64,000 nt of DNA from Ipomoea triloba (taxonomy: Eukaryota > Streptophyta > Magnoliopsida > Solanales > Convolvulaceae), in NCBI RefSeq assembly GCF_003576645.1, contig NC_044916.1:3693435-3757434 (forward strand). The letters are read 5' to 3'. The notes below the pieces were generated by a model. It saw only the letters and a list, made by a program, of their open reading frames with translations. It searched no databases and was not told the origin of the DNA. How positions within the stretch are numbered: the first letter of the stretch is position 1; every line of letters starts with the position of its first letter. Position numbers and translations under genes: made by a program. Positions 51,311 to 62,659 of this stretch are shown piece after piece.

Positions 51311-51916
51311 GTCATGGGCCGATGAATGTGGTGCTCTTCAACGCACGCATTCTCCCATTTTTTGCTGTCCAACGAGGTTCACGCCAGCGCCCTTCTGCCA
51401 ACGAAGTTCGGGTTTTTGAATCAAGATCGTCGCAGATTACTACTATAACTGTGAACTATGGTAGCTGGAATCCACGCCTACGTGTATACGAAGGTGAGGA
51501 ATGACATAGTAGGCAGTAGGGGAATAAACAACCCATTAACTTCCATGCTTTTTAGTTTCAGATGATCTTAGAGCAGCTTTGTAAATATGAGTAGCAGGAG
51601 AACATTCTGGTATTTTAGAATTGCCATGTTTTTTTCTTTCCTAGTGTGATTATTCCCATGTACATGGCTTTTTTGGTTCAATTGTCTGAAACATTTGCAG
51701 AACTGAGTTGGGCGTAATGAAGAGTTTTAGAAACCCATCTGGGATTTATTTATCCACTATTCTGTTGAGTCAGGGTGTGATGTGGAGACCTAGGGTAAAG
51801 GAATTTTGTCTTTTGTGGGCAAAATCCATCCTATACAGAGCATTATAGGATCTTTTATGGTTTCCTGTTCTTTTTGTATCAGGTATTCATGTACCAATGT
51901 GAACACAATCACCAAT

Positions 51917-52100
51917 GTAAGATGTTGAGTTAAGTCCCGCACCGAGCTCAACCCTCGTGTTTAGTTGCCACGCTGAGTTTAGAATCCTGAACAGACTGCT
52001 GGTGATAAGCTTCGAAGTGAGGATGACTTCAAGTCATCATGCCCTTTATGCCCTAGGCAACACACGTGCTACAATGGTTAGGACAAAGGGTCGCGAACTC
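51917..52100 (+). other. Plastid 16S rRNA gene fragment inserted in the nucleus (NUPT)
   Basis: The sequence GATGTTGAGTTAAGTCCCGC, CAACCCTCGTGTTTAGTTGCC, CTGAACAGACTGC, GTCATCATGCCCTTTATGCC, CACACGTGCTACAATGG and GGACAAAGGGTCGCGA follows bacterial/plastid 16S rRNA helices near E. coli positions 1080-1260 in order. The GTTTAGTTGCC wording is plastid-like, not mitochondrial. Several substitutions (for example CGCACCGAGCTCAAC for the conserved CGCAACGAGCGCAAC) show it is decayed. It is not a working rRNA gene. Confidence 0.9.
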
Positions 52101-52154
52101 AAACCGCTGATATCCGCCACAGGGTAAATCACCACCTCTTAGGTCCCCAGATTG

Positions 52155-52213
52155 ATTCTACCATAGAGGCCAATGATAGATTATCAATCTACCATAGAGG
52201 CCAATGATAGAAA
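52155..52213. repeat. Short tandem repeat
   Basis: CTACCATAGAGGCCAATGAT occurs twice, at about 52158 and 52190, separated by a few bases. Confidence 0.85.
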
Positions 52214-52671
52214 ATAATCGCAAACACAACTTTTTATCACAATAATTATGCTTTATTCACTCGACCAGGGTACTAACATCATACTCTTGATGTTCTAATA
52301 ACGTTTTGGGGAGTGTTAATATTCTCATGGATATTTGTTCCAACATTTCTTGAAATTTAAACTGCATGAGCTAACATTTGAACGGTCCAATGTAGTACAA
52401 CATTGCTATAACATCTCAAGATCAAAAAGAACCAAGGCCCCACCACCTATGAGACAAAATTATTTAAATCTCAGATATATACACCAAAAATTAAATAAAT
52501 AAATTTTAATTTTCTAAAACTAAAAAAGAAAATTGATAGCTGCCCCCTTGTGGAAAAAACAACACTCATATCTCACAATTCCCCTAGCCCTGCATACATC
52601 CTCTTGAACACAGGGAAGGAAAGAATATGAACTCTTTTTGCTTAACCAAAATTTTCTTAGACTCTTAACTC

Positions 52672-55600
52672 TTAAGCTAACATCCTTATATCCGGCAACG
52701 CCTTCCGATGACGCCTTGATCTCCTCTCTCTCCCACGCTTTTGAGGACCCTTTCTAACCGGAATATTGCCGGAAGCCTTGAGGGTTCCGTCGAGAATAGG
52801 GGGTGGAGGATGGACGATAGATGGAGGCGGGGGAGACCAGTGCTCGAGGATATCTCGATGGTAACCCTACATGATTGCAAAATTTGAAAACAATAACAAA
52901 TTATCCACGGGTTGATATGTATAGTATGTAAAGCAAAAAATTGTGCCACGCATAATACTTTTTAGCAGAAATGCACTACTTTTTTATGTTTCCACTAAGA
53001 AATATTATACATTTCACGTGAGACAGTCTCATACAAGACTCGTGCTCAAGAATATCACTATGGTAGCCTGCATATTTGCGAAATTTAGAAATAATAACAA
53101 ACTATCCACGGGTTGGATATAATTGATGTAAAGCGGGCTGGTATGTAAAGCGAAAATACAAAAACTTTTGTGAAACTATCTCAGGTGAGTAATGCTTTTT
53201 AGTGAAAATGCAATACTTTTCTATAGGATCCTTAAAAATATTATGTTTTTGCTAAAAAATATTATACATTTCATGTAAGACAGTCTTACACAAGATCAAA
53301 CGAAGTGACATGATACCCACAATTCCTAAATGAACATGATGGGAAAGAAGAATACCGCTACAAGTTTAAACCAGTTGAATTTCGAAAGGTTACCTGAACC
53401 ACAAAGTTGCGTCGTTCACAATCCAGGAACATGTGTACAGTCCAATTCGTCTTTGACCTGATCTTGTCCCTTACGGTCGAGAAACTAATCTGGTCTCTAG
53501 GAGTGAAACGGTCTACTTCGTTGAACCAAAGGCAGGTGAAGAGATTAGAAATTGGAATGTGCTCCCGAACAATCACACATCCCTCGGGAACATCTGCACG
53601 CCAAATCACGTAACAAAGATGTGTATCAAACACAAAGTAGCTGTTATCAACGCCAAAGTTCTCATCACTTGTAATCGGGAATAGGAAGACAAGGAACCGC
53701 TCTCACCACTTGTAATCGGGAATTTAGCAGCAGAAAATGGAGTAAGGCCCTCTTTTTTATAAAACTCGACCTGGAAATCAATGGAAGCGTTATCAAACTT
53801 CCCCGCAGCCTTGTTCGCTTCCGCTTCCACAAACACGTCAAAACGCCTATAGTGCCTTGAAATTGCAAAGCTGGCGTTTTTTCTCCACAAGAACCTGGAA
53901 CGTACCAACTTCTTTAGCTACAAGAATTAATACCTATTTTACAGACATGATGGTTGCACTGATGGTATAACTATATGACATCGGAATAATGTGCAAATAC
54001 TTGAAAGATCTTCGTAAATCTGTTAAATTTAGTAACTAGCGAAAGAGAATAATTAAACTGGTTTCGGTTGGGAATGTAAACTTTGCAGAACATCCTTCCC
54101 GTTATTTTCTAAAAACGAATTCAGGAAAGTCATATATGAAACAGAAGATCATGAAAGGTTGGCCCTAGAACAAACGAAATAGCTTCCAATTACCAAGGGA
54201 GAAAGAATGAGACATGTTAGCTACCGGGGTAAAAAACTTAAAATCCCTACAAGTAAATAGAAGAAAATGAAATATTTGAAACAACACTGAACAGAGAAGA
54301 CCGATAATCTCTCCAATTTTAAAGAACTTTACTCAATGGACAGGAAGCAACATCCACCATCAAAGATCTAAGGTTTAAAAAGTGTTCGGGCCAAAATACT
54401 ACGGAGTATTTGACAAGAAGTTCCTAGCACTATATAATATTACCTTTCAAGAATTTGATATGGATCCACAATCAGTTCAAGTTTTCCATCAATCCACATA
54501 GAATAGCGGGCATTTGGGAAAAGCCGATGAAGTAGGAGCTTTGGAACCTGAAACAAAGAGGCGGACAGCCATTATAGAATCTCTTACATGATAACTGATG
54601 TCCCACCAGACATACAGAAAAGTTCGTGTTCATGGATTCAGACACGGGCTTATGACATAAAATTAGTCCATGATTCGAGTAGTATATACAAAATAAAGGA
54701 GAAAGAGGAAGGCTCGGGATCATATACACATAAGTGACCACAGTACAGAACTAACCAATCTAAAACACGCAAAACTATAGCAAGAATGCCACCTGCAAAT
54801 CTGAAATTCCATATATATCATTACGAAACTAAATCTCAGTCCAATCTAATGGATCAAGTACATGGATCTTATTTCTCTAAAAAAATTTGCACTTCCATCT
54901 CTATCCGATAAACATAAACAATATAATTTTAATATAAACTCAGTATTTCTTTTTTGTCTTAAATCAAAGTAACCGTGACTACAAAAACCCATAAACCAGA
55001 AACCAAATGTTGTTGAAATAGTACAACTCCACCATAGACAGAGTTCGAGATCAAAGGAAAGGAAGGAAGACAAACCCATGAGCATTTGCCTTTAATATTT
55101 AAAAATGAAAATGTATTTTACCTGCCAATTTTCTGAGTGCTCGATTTTTTAAACAGAAATTAAAGATATTATAATTTATGTGTCCTACAGCATATAGTAA
55201 AGACACGGAAGTATGTCAAGAAAATAATGTACCGCAGAAAAAATAATTACCTTTCCATTGCGCCTTGAATCACTGTAGGGTAGGTTATGGACTTCAACAA
55301 TTCTCCACAGTCCAATTTTCGAACTACTATCAGGATCACTTGAATTTCTTAGAAATGTTTTGGTTTCCTCATCCACGAACATATAAAAGCAGACATTTCT
55401 TTTGGCATATTCACTTATATTCGCCGGATGATGTATTACATCAAAAGCCCCTGGTATAAAATGTACTTGTTACTTAAATACAGCAGCAATTTAACATGGC
55501 ATAAAGTTTAACTGAATCGGAGAGGTCAGTACCAAAGATTGCTGATGCAACCACCACGCCTTGACAAGTTGCCATCTCATCGAGATCAGAATCATCAATG

Positions 55601-57601
55601 TCAAAACCAGACCCGTGTCCAGGTCTGGCTCCTTTGACAAATCTGTCACAAAAATATATTTTTGTAATCAATAGAGAGAGAGACTAAGTATTTAGAACAA
55701 AACAATTGCCTAGCATAATTTTAAAGGACTCGGTGAATGATAATTACAGAGTACAGTACAAACAAATTTTGGTTTTACTCCCCAAACTATAGTGATATTT
55801 CACTTTTACTACCCAATTATCAATTTCGTAAAAAATGGTCTTCCAAGTTCTAAAAAGTGGACATGGGAATCCTCAACTAGAGTTCTGCTATTAACACTAG
55901 CAGGAGGACCATTTTTATACAAGTTCTAATAGTTCAGGTTCTACTATTAGACTGAAGATTAGACAACAATGGCCCATCCTCAAGATTGGAAGTTAGACAA
56001 ATATGGTCCCCTGACTATTGAAAATTGGACAACAATAGTCATTCTGCTAGTGAAACCCGAAAGAAAGATTATTCTGTCCAATTTTGAATAGTTTAAAGAC
56101 TACTCATCTCCAAGAAAGAGTAAAATACCACTATAGTATGTGGACTAGAATCAGAATTTATTCTAACAATATGCTGGCCGAAGTTTAACAGTACATACCC
56201 ACAATGCACACTCATCGACTCTCTTATATCATAAGAATCTTCCCTCTGACTCAATGAAGGATAACCGCCAAACTCCGAACCTCCAAACTCACTTTTGTTT
56301 AAATTTTCTTGATGTATATAAGTCAAATTTTTAATAAAAGGAGAAAATGACGGTGCACTTGGCATTAACGCAATGGCTTCTTCAACAGGAAGGTAGCAGA
56401 CCGGGCATGCTGAAAAGAAAACAGGGAAAAATTTATTTAGAGTAATTAGAACTCAGTTTCTACGGAGCATATCAGATAAAGCATAAGCTTCAAGAAAGTA
56501 TCTCCAAACTTACGCCGTGGTCCGGTCCTCTTCTTATCTGCTGGTGGTGGAGGTAACGTGAAACCCTCACAAGGATTCCCAGGAGGAAGTTTGTATCCTG
56601 TAAAATATACAGGGGGAGTAGGAGGAGGGTGAGCAGTGGATGCAATTCCTACAATACTACTCGGTTCAGCCAAACCAGTTCGGCGATTATTATTTTCTTC
56701 TTCAGGTTCTGAAAAAAAGTCTATATTTTTAATTGTGGCGTTGATGCTGATGCTAGGCATTCCAAGTACTTGGGAATCTTCACCTACAAATAAGTAAAAA
56801 GTTGCATTGATTGTTAGATAAAGAGACAATTTTAGAGAAGACCAAATTAGAGAAACACAAAAACATCATCTAAAATTAAGTCCAAGGAACCAACATGATC
56901 ATATCATTCATATGCAGGAAGAACATGCAACACAAAAGTACAAGGAGGCACAATAAATTTTAAACAATAGAATCCACCCATCTCGAAACACACTTCTTAA
57001 TTGTTATTTTCAGTAACTTTTAAGACTACTCACAATTCAATAACCTCCCAAAAATTACCCTGCACATTAGGTCCAAAGTGTCGAGTTGCATTAAAGCACT
57101 GCAATTTCAACTTTAACCAGATATAAACAGTAGCAATATTATAGTTTTACAGTACAATCAGAATACACGAAAACAATGTGTATTGCATCCTGTATCCTAA
57201 GCAAAGATTCTGGAGCTAAAATCACTCATTATGCTAAAGATAAATAAAAGCAATTAAAGAGACAAGAAACTCAATCTTTGCCAACATAGAACAGCCAGAC
57301 AAAAGGGGTAAACATATAAATGCAACTGGAAAATCCAAGAAACCCAACCTTTGCCAACATACAAGACCCAAACAAAAACGGCAGCAGAAACCACACACAA
57401 GAGCAGCATGCCAATCTTCCTTCGAGGCGCGAATTTGAAGATCCAATGGAACAGCCCCTCCTTCTCCTTGAACATCTTAGGAGGCTTTCTTGGCGGAATA
57501 GGCGGCGAGGCTTGGATTGACAATGAACCGTTCTGGAATTGGTGAAGCTGCAAAGAACCATAACTCCCTGAAGAACGAAGACCAGATGACCCAGTAGTCA
57601 T
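52672..57601 (-). CDS. MUCI70: MUCI70-like DUF616 glycosyltransferase family protein
   Basis: Nine coding exons on the minus strand: 57601-57349, 56783-56514, 56409-56199, 55642-55533, 55450-55251, 54547-54444, 53894-53707, 53593-53394, 52866-52672, all GT-AG with matching phases. The product has 576 residues, against about 580 for Arabidopsis MUCILAGE-RELATED70, which it resembles throughout. There is one membrane segment at about 63-82, preceded by basic residues (Golgi type II layout). DUF616 landmarks in order: LPPPPADKKRTGPRPCPVCY, SMSVHCGFVKGARPGHGSGF, CFYMFVDEET, VHNLPYSDSRRNGKVPKLL, YSMWIDGKLELIVDPYQILE, FLWRKNASFAISRHY, EAEANKAAGKFDNASIDFQV, VPEGCVIVREHIPISNLFTC and WTVHMFLDCERRNFV. 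The tail is Pro-rich then Arg/Lys-rich. The Arabidopsis protein is needed for rhamnogalacturonan-I and xylan in seed mucilage and is regarded as a galacturonosyltransferase. Intron 8 carries a duplication of the exon 9 edge. Confidence 0.95.
52839..53300. repeat. Two-copy tandem duplication spanning MUCI70 intron 8 and exon 9 edge
   Basis: Copy one (about 52839-53039) includes the first 28 bases of exon 9 and its splice acceptor. Copy two (about 53043-53300) repeats them inside the intron with changes: TGCTCAAGAATATCACTATGG against TGCTCGAGGATATCTCGATGG, and both continue to ACTATCCACGGGTTGG or its relative, CTTTTTAG and a TATTATACATTTCA/GACAGTCT end. Confidence 0.85.
55769..56152. mobile_element. 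Possible MULE-like insert in MUCI70 intron 3
   Basis: The left part reads ACTCCCCAAACTATAGTGAT and the right part GAGTAAAATACCACTATAGT then ATGTGGACTAG, roughly inverse to it over about 45 bases. The interior includes TGGTCCCCTGACTATTG. The arms are poorly matched and no target-site duplication is clear. Confidence 0.45.
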
Positions 57602-58200
57602 TGTTGTCCTCTCAATCCCCCCACTTCACCACCTCTCATCCCCTCCCCTTCTCATCAACTCACCCAATTCTTATCCCACCCTGAAAACCAACAATTCCAA
57701 TCAAAAGGACAAATCTTTACACTCAATTCATCCCAGGACCCACAATCCACTTGCTATACCCACCCAATGCTACCAATTCACCACAGAATCAGCTAAATTT
57801 CATCAAGAAAAATCAGTCCCACTTCTCCACACAATCTCAAAATCCCAAACCAATCCCTTCTTCCCAACTATTCTGATCCAGCAACAAAATGACCACACAC
57901 CCCAACCTAAAATATTGATATGCAAATCTTTCAAAGTGCAATGACAAGGAAACACAACCAGTTCCCAAGAAAAACAAAGTACTATAGACTAAAAGCACTT
58001 GGCATTCCAAAAAGCTACACAATCAGACATTCAAACCCCACTTTTTTCCTTTTCTCTCTTGGAAAGAGAAATGCAGCTTTGAGTGTAAATCTAAATATGA
58101 ACGGAACAGAAGCTACAGATCAATTGGCGTTGAATGAATGGGTTAGCAGTGTGGAATTGTAGGGGTTTTGTCGGAATGAGATCAAATCAGATCAGGGTCC
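57602..58200 (-). promoter_or_regulatory. Leader and probable promoter of the MUCI70-like gene
   Basis: Non-coding. An acceptor-like TTGGTTTTCAG at about 57679 on the minus strand suggests a 5'UTR intron with its first exon near 58000-58180. No clear TATA box. Confidence 0.4.
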
Positions 58201-58740
58201 TAGTTTTCTAAAAAATTTCGGTGGATCCATATGTAAATTCATCTGTATTTGTAAACTCCGTAGCATTGTATTGGTTCTGTAAAAATATGAGATAAAAATT
58301 TAGTAATACAGTAAAAATCAAATCTAAAAAATAATAAAAAGGACCTACATGGGCTAACATACGTCATATCCTCCACCTCCGACGCCGGTTGATTTCTCAT
58401 AGATTGTCCGGCAATCCGTAGATGATCCATAATCAATAATAAAATTTTTAGATGACTAGGAGACCAGTGGATCAGTTACTATTCGAAAATATGCACTTGT
58501 TAAATTTTACATTTTTACTTATGTATAATTGTCTGCAAATTACTCAATAGAAATAGACTATGCCAAGAAATCATGTACTACTCAACGGGTGTCATAGAAA
58601 AAATGTTTTGATATAAGAATCATGTTCTGTTCACTCGGTTATCCCTATCGGAACTTAATTAATAATATTTAATATTTTGATTAGTTGATAGTATTGACGG
58701 TTTTTATAACAAAAGTTTAATAAATTAAATGTTTATTATT
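58201..58740. other. Intergenic DNA upstream of the MUCI70-like gene
   Basis: AT-rich. No gene or repeat is recognised apart from a short (TA)-rich part. Confidence 0.35.
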
Positions 58741-58754
58741 AACAATAGCATGTG

Positions 58755-58866
58755 CTAAAGGCCTTGTAGTCTAGTGGTACTTTGTGTCTCAATTTACACT
58801 CCCACTTGGATGATGGGAGTGGGTTCAAGTCTCAGTGGAGTCAACAAGTAGTACTCAGAAAAAAAT
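58755..58866 (+). mobile_element. Internally deleted SINE copy
   Basis: Head CTAAAGGCCTTGTAGTCTAG and B box GGGTTCAAGTCTCAGTGG match the family seen at 35840, but the part from the TTGAATCTTT region to GTAACAGAG is missing: it jumps to GTAGTACTCAG and an A tail. The 13-bp target-site duplication ACAATAGCATGTG is perfect (58742-58754 and 58867-58879). Confidence 0.9.
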
Positions 58867-59188
58867 ACAATAGCATGTGTAAATTGATGCATAAAAAGAT
58901 TAAATATATTGTTTTATTTATCTATCATTAAATTATTTTTTGTTTATACATTTAAATTTTTTAAAATGATTTAATATTAAAAAGTATTATTATTATTTTA
59001 TTTGTATTACTAAAACAATAATTATAAAAAAGTTATTTTGAATTTTTAATGATAAATGAGATTTTTAAAAATAAAATGTAATAAGTTAATTTATTTTTTA
59101 AAAAAAAATAAATAGAAAAAGAAAAAATACTACTTTAAGTGGCATTATCATTCCGAGCTTGTTAGCACCAATAGGCTAAAGTCAAACA

Positions 59189-59915
59189 ATTATTTTCCAA
59201 GAAAATGTTGGTTAATATTAATGGTCATGAGATCGAGTCACAGTGGAGATATTGTGACTTTTTGTGCTACAACAGGTTGAGAAAGTATATTTAAACAAAT
59301 ACTATAAGAGTTAATACCCAATATAGTCATCGACTATAGTGGTTTTACTCAATTTAGTCCTAAATGACTTTCTGTGCTCAATTTAGTCCTTGACTTTGAT
59401 GGTTTTACCCAATTTAGTCCTTTGTTAAAAATTCTGTTAGTGGACGGTTAGAAATAGGGTCCTAATGATAATTTCTCGTCCTTCATCCCATTTGCTTCTT
59501 CCCTTTATTAAGATTCACGCAGAAATGTAAATCTTTGTATCCAAATATTTATTTACTCTGTATTTATTTATTTAGGGTTGTAGTTGATTTGGTACGAAAA
59601 TTTACATTTTTTGGTTGATCTTAATAAAGGGAAGAATAAGGAATCATCCCAAATGGGATGAAGGATGAGAAATTACCATTAGGACCCTATTTCTAACAGT
59701 CAACTAACAGAATTTTTAATAAGAGGACTAAATTGTGTAAAACCATCAAAGTCGAGGACTAAATTAAGTACAAAAAGTCATTTAGGACTAAATTGAGTAA
59801 AACCACTATAGTCGAGGACTATATCGGGTATTAACTCAATACTATAATGTAATAGAGTCAGTAGAACTCAACAAAAAAAAAATTGTTTTCCAAGAAAATG
59901 GTAGTTAATAGTTAA
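59189..59915 (+). mobile_element. SINE interrupted by a MULE-like element
   Basis: A 5'-truncated SINE (GATCGAGTCACAGTGGAG, TTTGTGCTACAACAGGTTGA, then GTAATAGAGTCAGTAGAACT and an A tail) is split by the element at 59308-59837. Its own flanks share TTTTCCAAGAAAATG then GTTAATA on both sides (about 59191-59215 and 59883-59909), an imperfect duplication of over 25 bp. Confidence 0.8.
59308..59837. mobile_element. MULE-like element with about 200-bp inverted repeats
   Basis: It starts GAGTTAATACCCAATATAG and ends CTATATCGGGTATTAACTC. The arms stay complementary through ACTATAGTGGTTTTACTCAA, CTAAATTGAG, GGGTCCTAATG and CTTTATTAAGA. A direct repeat AATACTATAA flanks it (59298-59307 and 59838-59847), 9-10 bp as in Mutator-like elements. 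There is no coding region. Confidence 0.9.
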
Positions 59916-59919
59916 AGTT

Positions 59920-61245
59920 GGATAAATCATTCCTTTTTTTTTTTTTGTTATTGATCAGTTATTTAGAGCATATCCAACAATGTTTGACTTTCCTCCAGTT
60001 TTTTGTGAATCCTAATATCTATTTTCTCACTCAATCTCATAAACCCCTCTTTTCAATATTTTGAATTTTTTTCAATGTTGCAGAAGGTGCTAGTCAAGCA
60101 TTGAGAGTGCCTAGGGTGTTTAAGCGGCGCCTAATTTAAAAAAAAAATAAAAATTGCTCAAAATGACATCGTTTTGAGCGGAGAAACCAATTTTTTTTAA
60201 AGTTTCGACCGAGTTGGCCAACTCAATCGCCTAGGTAGCCGGCCGACTAACAACCGCCTACACCCATTTTTTTCCTCGACTTAGTAAAAATATTAATTTG
60301 TTCATAAAAAATATTACATTTTCCTTTATAAAAGTGTAACATTTCTTATAAGATAAATATAATACTTTTTATGAACAAATTAATATTTTTACTTCAAAAT
60401 GTAATAGTATTACATTTGTTCTCAAAAGTATTGTACTTTCTCTTATAATTAGTAACAAATATTTTATTCTTGATTTAGTATTAATTACATTTGCTAATAT
60501 AAGCATTACATTTACATATCGATCTAACATGACCTATCTCGTAAATTCAGGATCCGCGAGATGGTTTCACACAAGTGTGACCCAATTTTAAATATATATT
60601 TGAACTTATAAAAAAAATATATAACTAAGGTGGCATTTCGTTATGGGTTTTAACTTTCGAACCCTACTATCGAATTCAAATCTAATTACCTTATTTGTTT
60701 CACTATTTTTATGTCTTCGAATGAGATTCAAATCAAAAAGAATTTTTGTTAAGTGATTCCCTTATGAATTTTCACTTTTGTTCAAGAGAAAAGAAAGGAA
60801 AAATTAAAATTTCTCTCATTTTTTTAAGTCTCGGGTGCACGCGCATGTGCACGCACATATATATAATTTACATTCTAATTGTGAAGTATTTGATTTTGAT
60901 TCTACTTTCAATTATGATATTGGAATTAAACGCCTCTAAACTCTATTTATTATAGCCTCCCCATTTGTGGTTTTTAGAGAGGTTTTTGCAGCCTTTTTGC
61001 TCATGTAGAAGAGAGAGGAGTGAAGAGAGAACGATTGAGTTGTCCTGCAAGAATTGATTTTTTGTGAGACCCACTGTCCCAAAAAAAAAAACAAAAAAAA
61101 TTGTTTTGAATCAAGTGCACGTCACGAGCACTTGAAGCGCACTAGATAGGCGCGTTAGTTCCTTTTCTTCCCCCTTTATTCTTTCCCTTCTGGCCCCCTT
61201 GTTCTCTCTCCTACTAATCTATGCAACAATCAAATAAAATCTCCA
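59920..61245. other. Intergenic DNA with repeat remnants
   Basis: No gene. The stretch at about 60090-60260 has GC-rich repeats of GCCTAGG-type text. The stretch at about 60960-61220 (TAGAGAGGTTT, purine-rich left part and TTCTTCCCCC-type right part) resembles the MITE-like group listed elsewhere, but its ends are unclear. Confidence 0.4.
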
Positions 61246-61250
61246 ACTAA

Positions 61251-61629
61251 GAGCATCTACACCAATGAATAATTCTTGATTTTTGGAACACTATAAAAGC
61301 AAAGTAATGGGTTTGCACTGATGTGGTGGTGAGTTTATTGACAAAATTAATCCCTGCAAGAATAAAACTTTGGAACAGTGCATTAATTATGGAAGAGACG
61401 ACATGTTCGCGCACAGCATGCCCCCAATGCACGCGACTGGTGGTGCGTTAAATTAGTAGCCTGCGGAACTGACTAAAGTCAGTTTCACAACACCTTTTCT
61501 ATTTTCTTATTTTATTTTTTCATTTTTTTTATTTTTTATCCTTTCTCATCTCACATTCTCTCTCATCATCGCATTTATAAAAACTCTTAAAAAATAAAAG
61601 AAAAAAAAATTCCATTGATAAGGATGCTC
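61251..61629. mobile_element. Tourist-like MITE (PIF/Harbinger type)
   Basis: The 379-bp element starts GAGCATCTACACCAATG and ends CATTGATAAGGATGCTC, terminal inverted repeats with a few mismatches. It is flanked by TAA on both sides (61248-61250 and 61630-61632), the 3-bp TWA duplication typical of PIF/Harbinger. No coding region. Confidence 0.85.
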
Positions 61630-62105
61630 TAATGAGTTGAATTCTTCTTAGTAGTCGATAGATTACACTTAGAAAGGTGACGATATGACCATTTTGACTA
61701 ATGTGTACATGGTGCCAAATATAATTATATAATAATTTGAGAAATGAATATTACTTATTATTATTTTTAAAATTCATGGCTGCTTTAATTTGGCAATGGA
61801 ATATGTCATCTTCTTTTGGCTGAATATGAAACTATGAAAGCATTGTCTTCATAAGCTTTGTGATTGAAGCATAGCCGTTTGTTGCTAAAAATTGCAGAAG
61901 TGGCCATGGTTGTGCAAGAAGATGAAGATCAGAAAACAAATTAGGAAAAAATAATTAATAAAGATTAGATAATGATAACGATAAGAATATGCCAAATAGG
62001 CATTAAAAAGGAAAATATGGCGTGTCATGCATCCACTTCAGCAACTTGATAATGTTAAAATACTACAATTTAGAGAAAATCATTTTAATTTTTGATAAAA
62101 AAAAT

Positions 62106-62235
62106 AATTATATCATCAAACTTTAAAAAATTTCAACCTACTGAAGCACAACAAGCTAAGGTCACCACTAGGGATCAAACCTACTCTCACTTGAGAGGGC
62201 CACAACTATGCCGCTTGATCACAAGGTCTTGGACA
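62106..62235 (-). mobile_element. SINE copy, minus strand
   Basis: On the minus strand it reads GTCCAAGACCTTGTGATCAA, then GGTTTGATCCCTAGTGGTGA (B box region) and GTGCTTCAGTAGGTTGAAA, matching the family at 35840. It ends without a clean A tail and has drifted. Confidence 0.75.
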
Positions 62236-62266
62236 AACTAACTATTAACAATACTTAGGGTGTAAA

Positions 62267-62651
62267 TACAAGGTGAAGGAAGCTGAAGTTCTGGGAATCC
62301 ACGAAGCACTTAGCTGGATAAAGGATTTGAGGTTAGACCACGTTCAAATCGAAATGGACGCACATGTTGTTTTTTCAAGAATTAAAATCTGAGATTGCTA
62401 ATAATGCTCCCTCTGGCTTGTTTATTGAATATATAAAAGTATTAGTGAGAAGTTTTAATGTTTTTTTCTCTTTAGTTACGCGATCAACGAATAGGGTGGC
62501 TCATGAGCTTGCTCGGACGGCTTGCTCTTTGTTTGATTGTGTTGTTTGGAACTTGACTCCTCCGCCTGTTATTTTAGACAATTTGAGGAATATTGATAAT
62601 TTGGCTTGATTTCAATGCAGTTTTATTTTCCAAAAAAAAAAAAAAAAACCT
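62267..62651 (+). pseudogene. LINE 3' fragment with RNase H (RVT_3) domain
   Basis: The plus strand encodes EAEVLGIHEALSWIKDLRL, QIEMDAHVV, then after a frameshift near 62370 continues LKSEIANNAPSGLF, SLVTRSTNRVAHELARTACS and LTPPPVILDNL. This is the RNase H-like domain found at the C terminus of plant non-LTR retrotransposons (and their domesticated relatives). A stop and an A run of about 18 follow at 62632-62649. The 5' part is missing. So it is a 5'-truncated, frameshifted LINE copy. Confidence 0.8.
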
Positions 62652-62659
62652 GTGTACTA

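Noticed and set aside
51917..52100. Functional rRNA gene
   Set aside because: It covers only a short part of 16S and has changes at strictly conserved positions.
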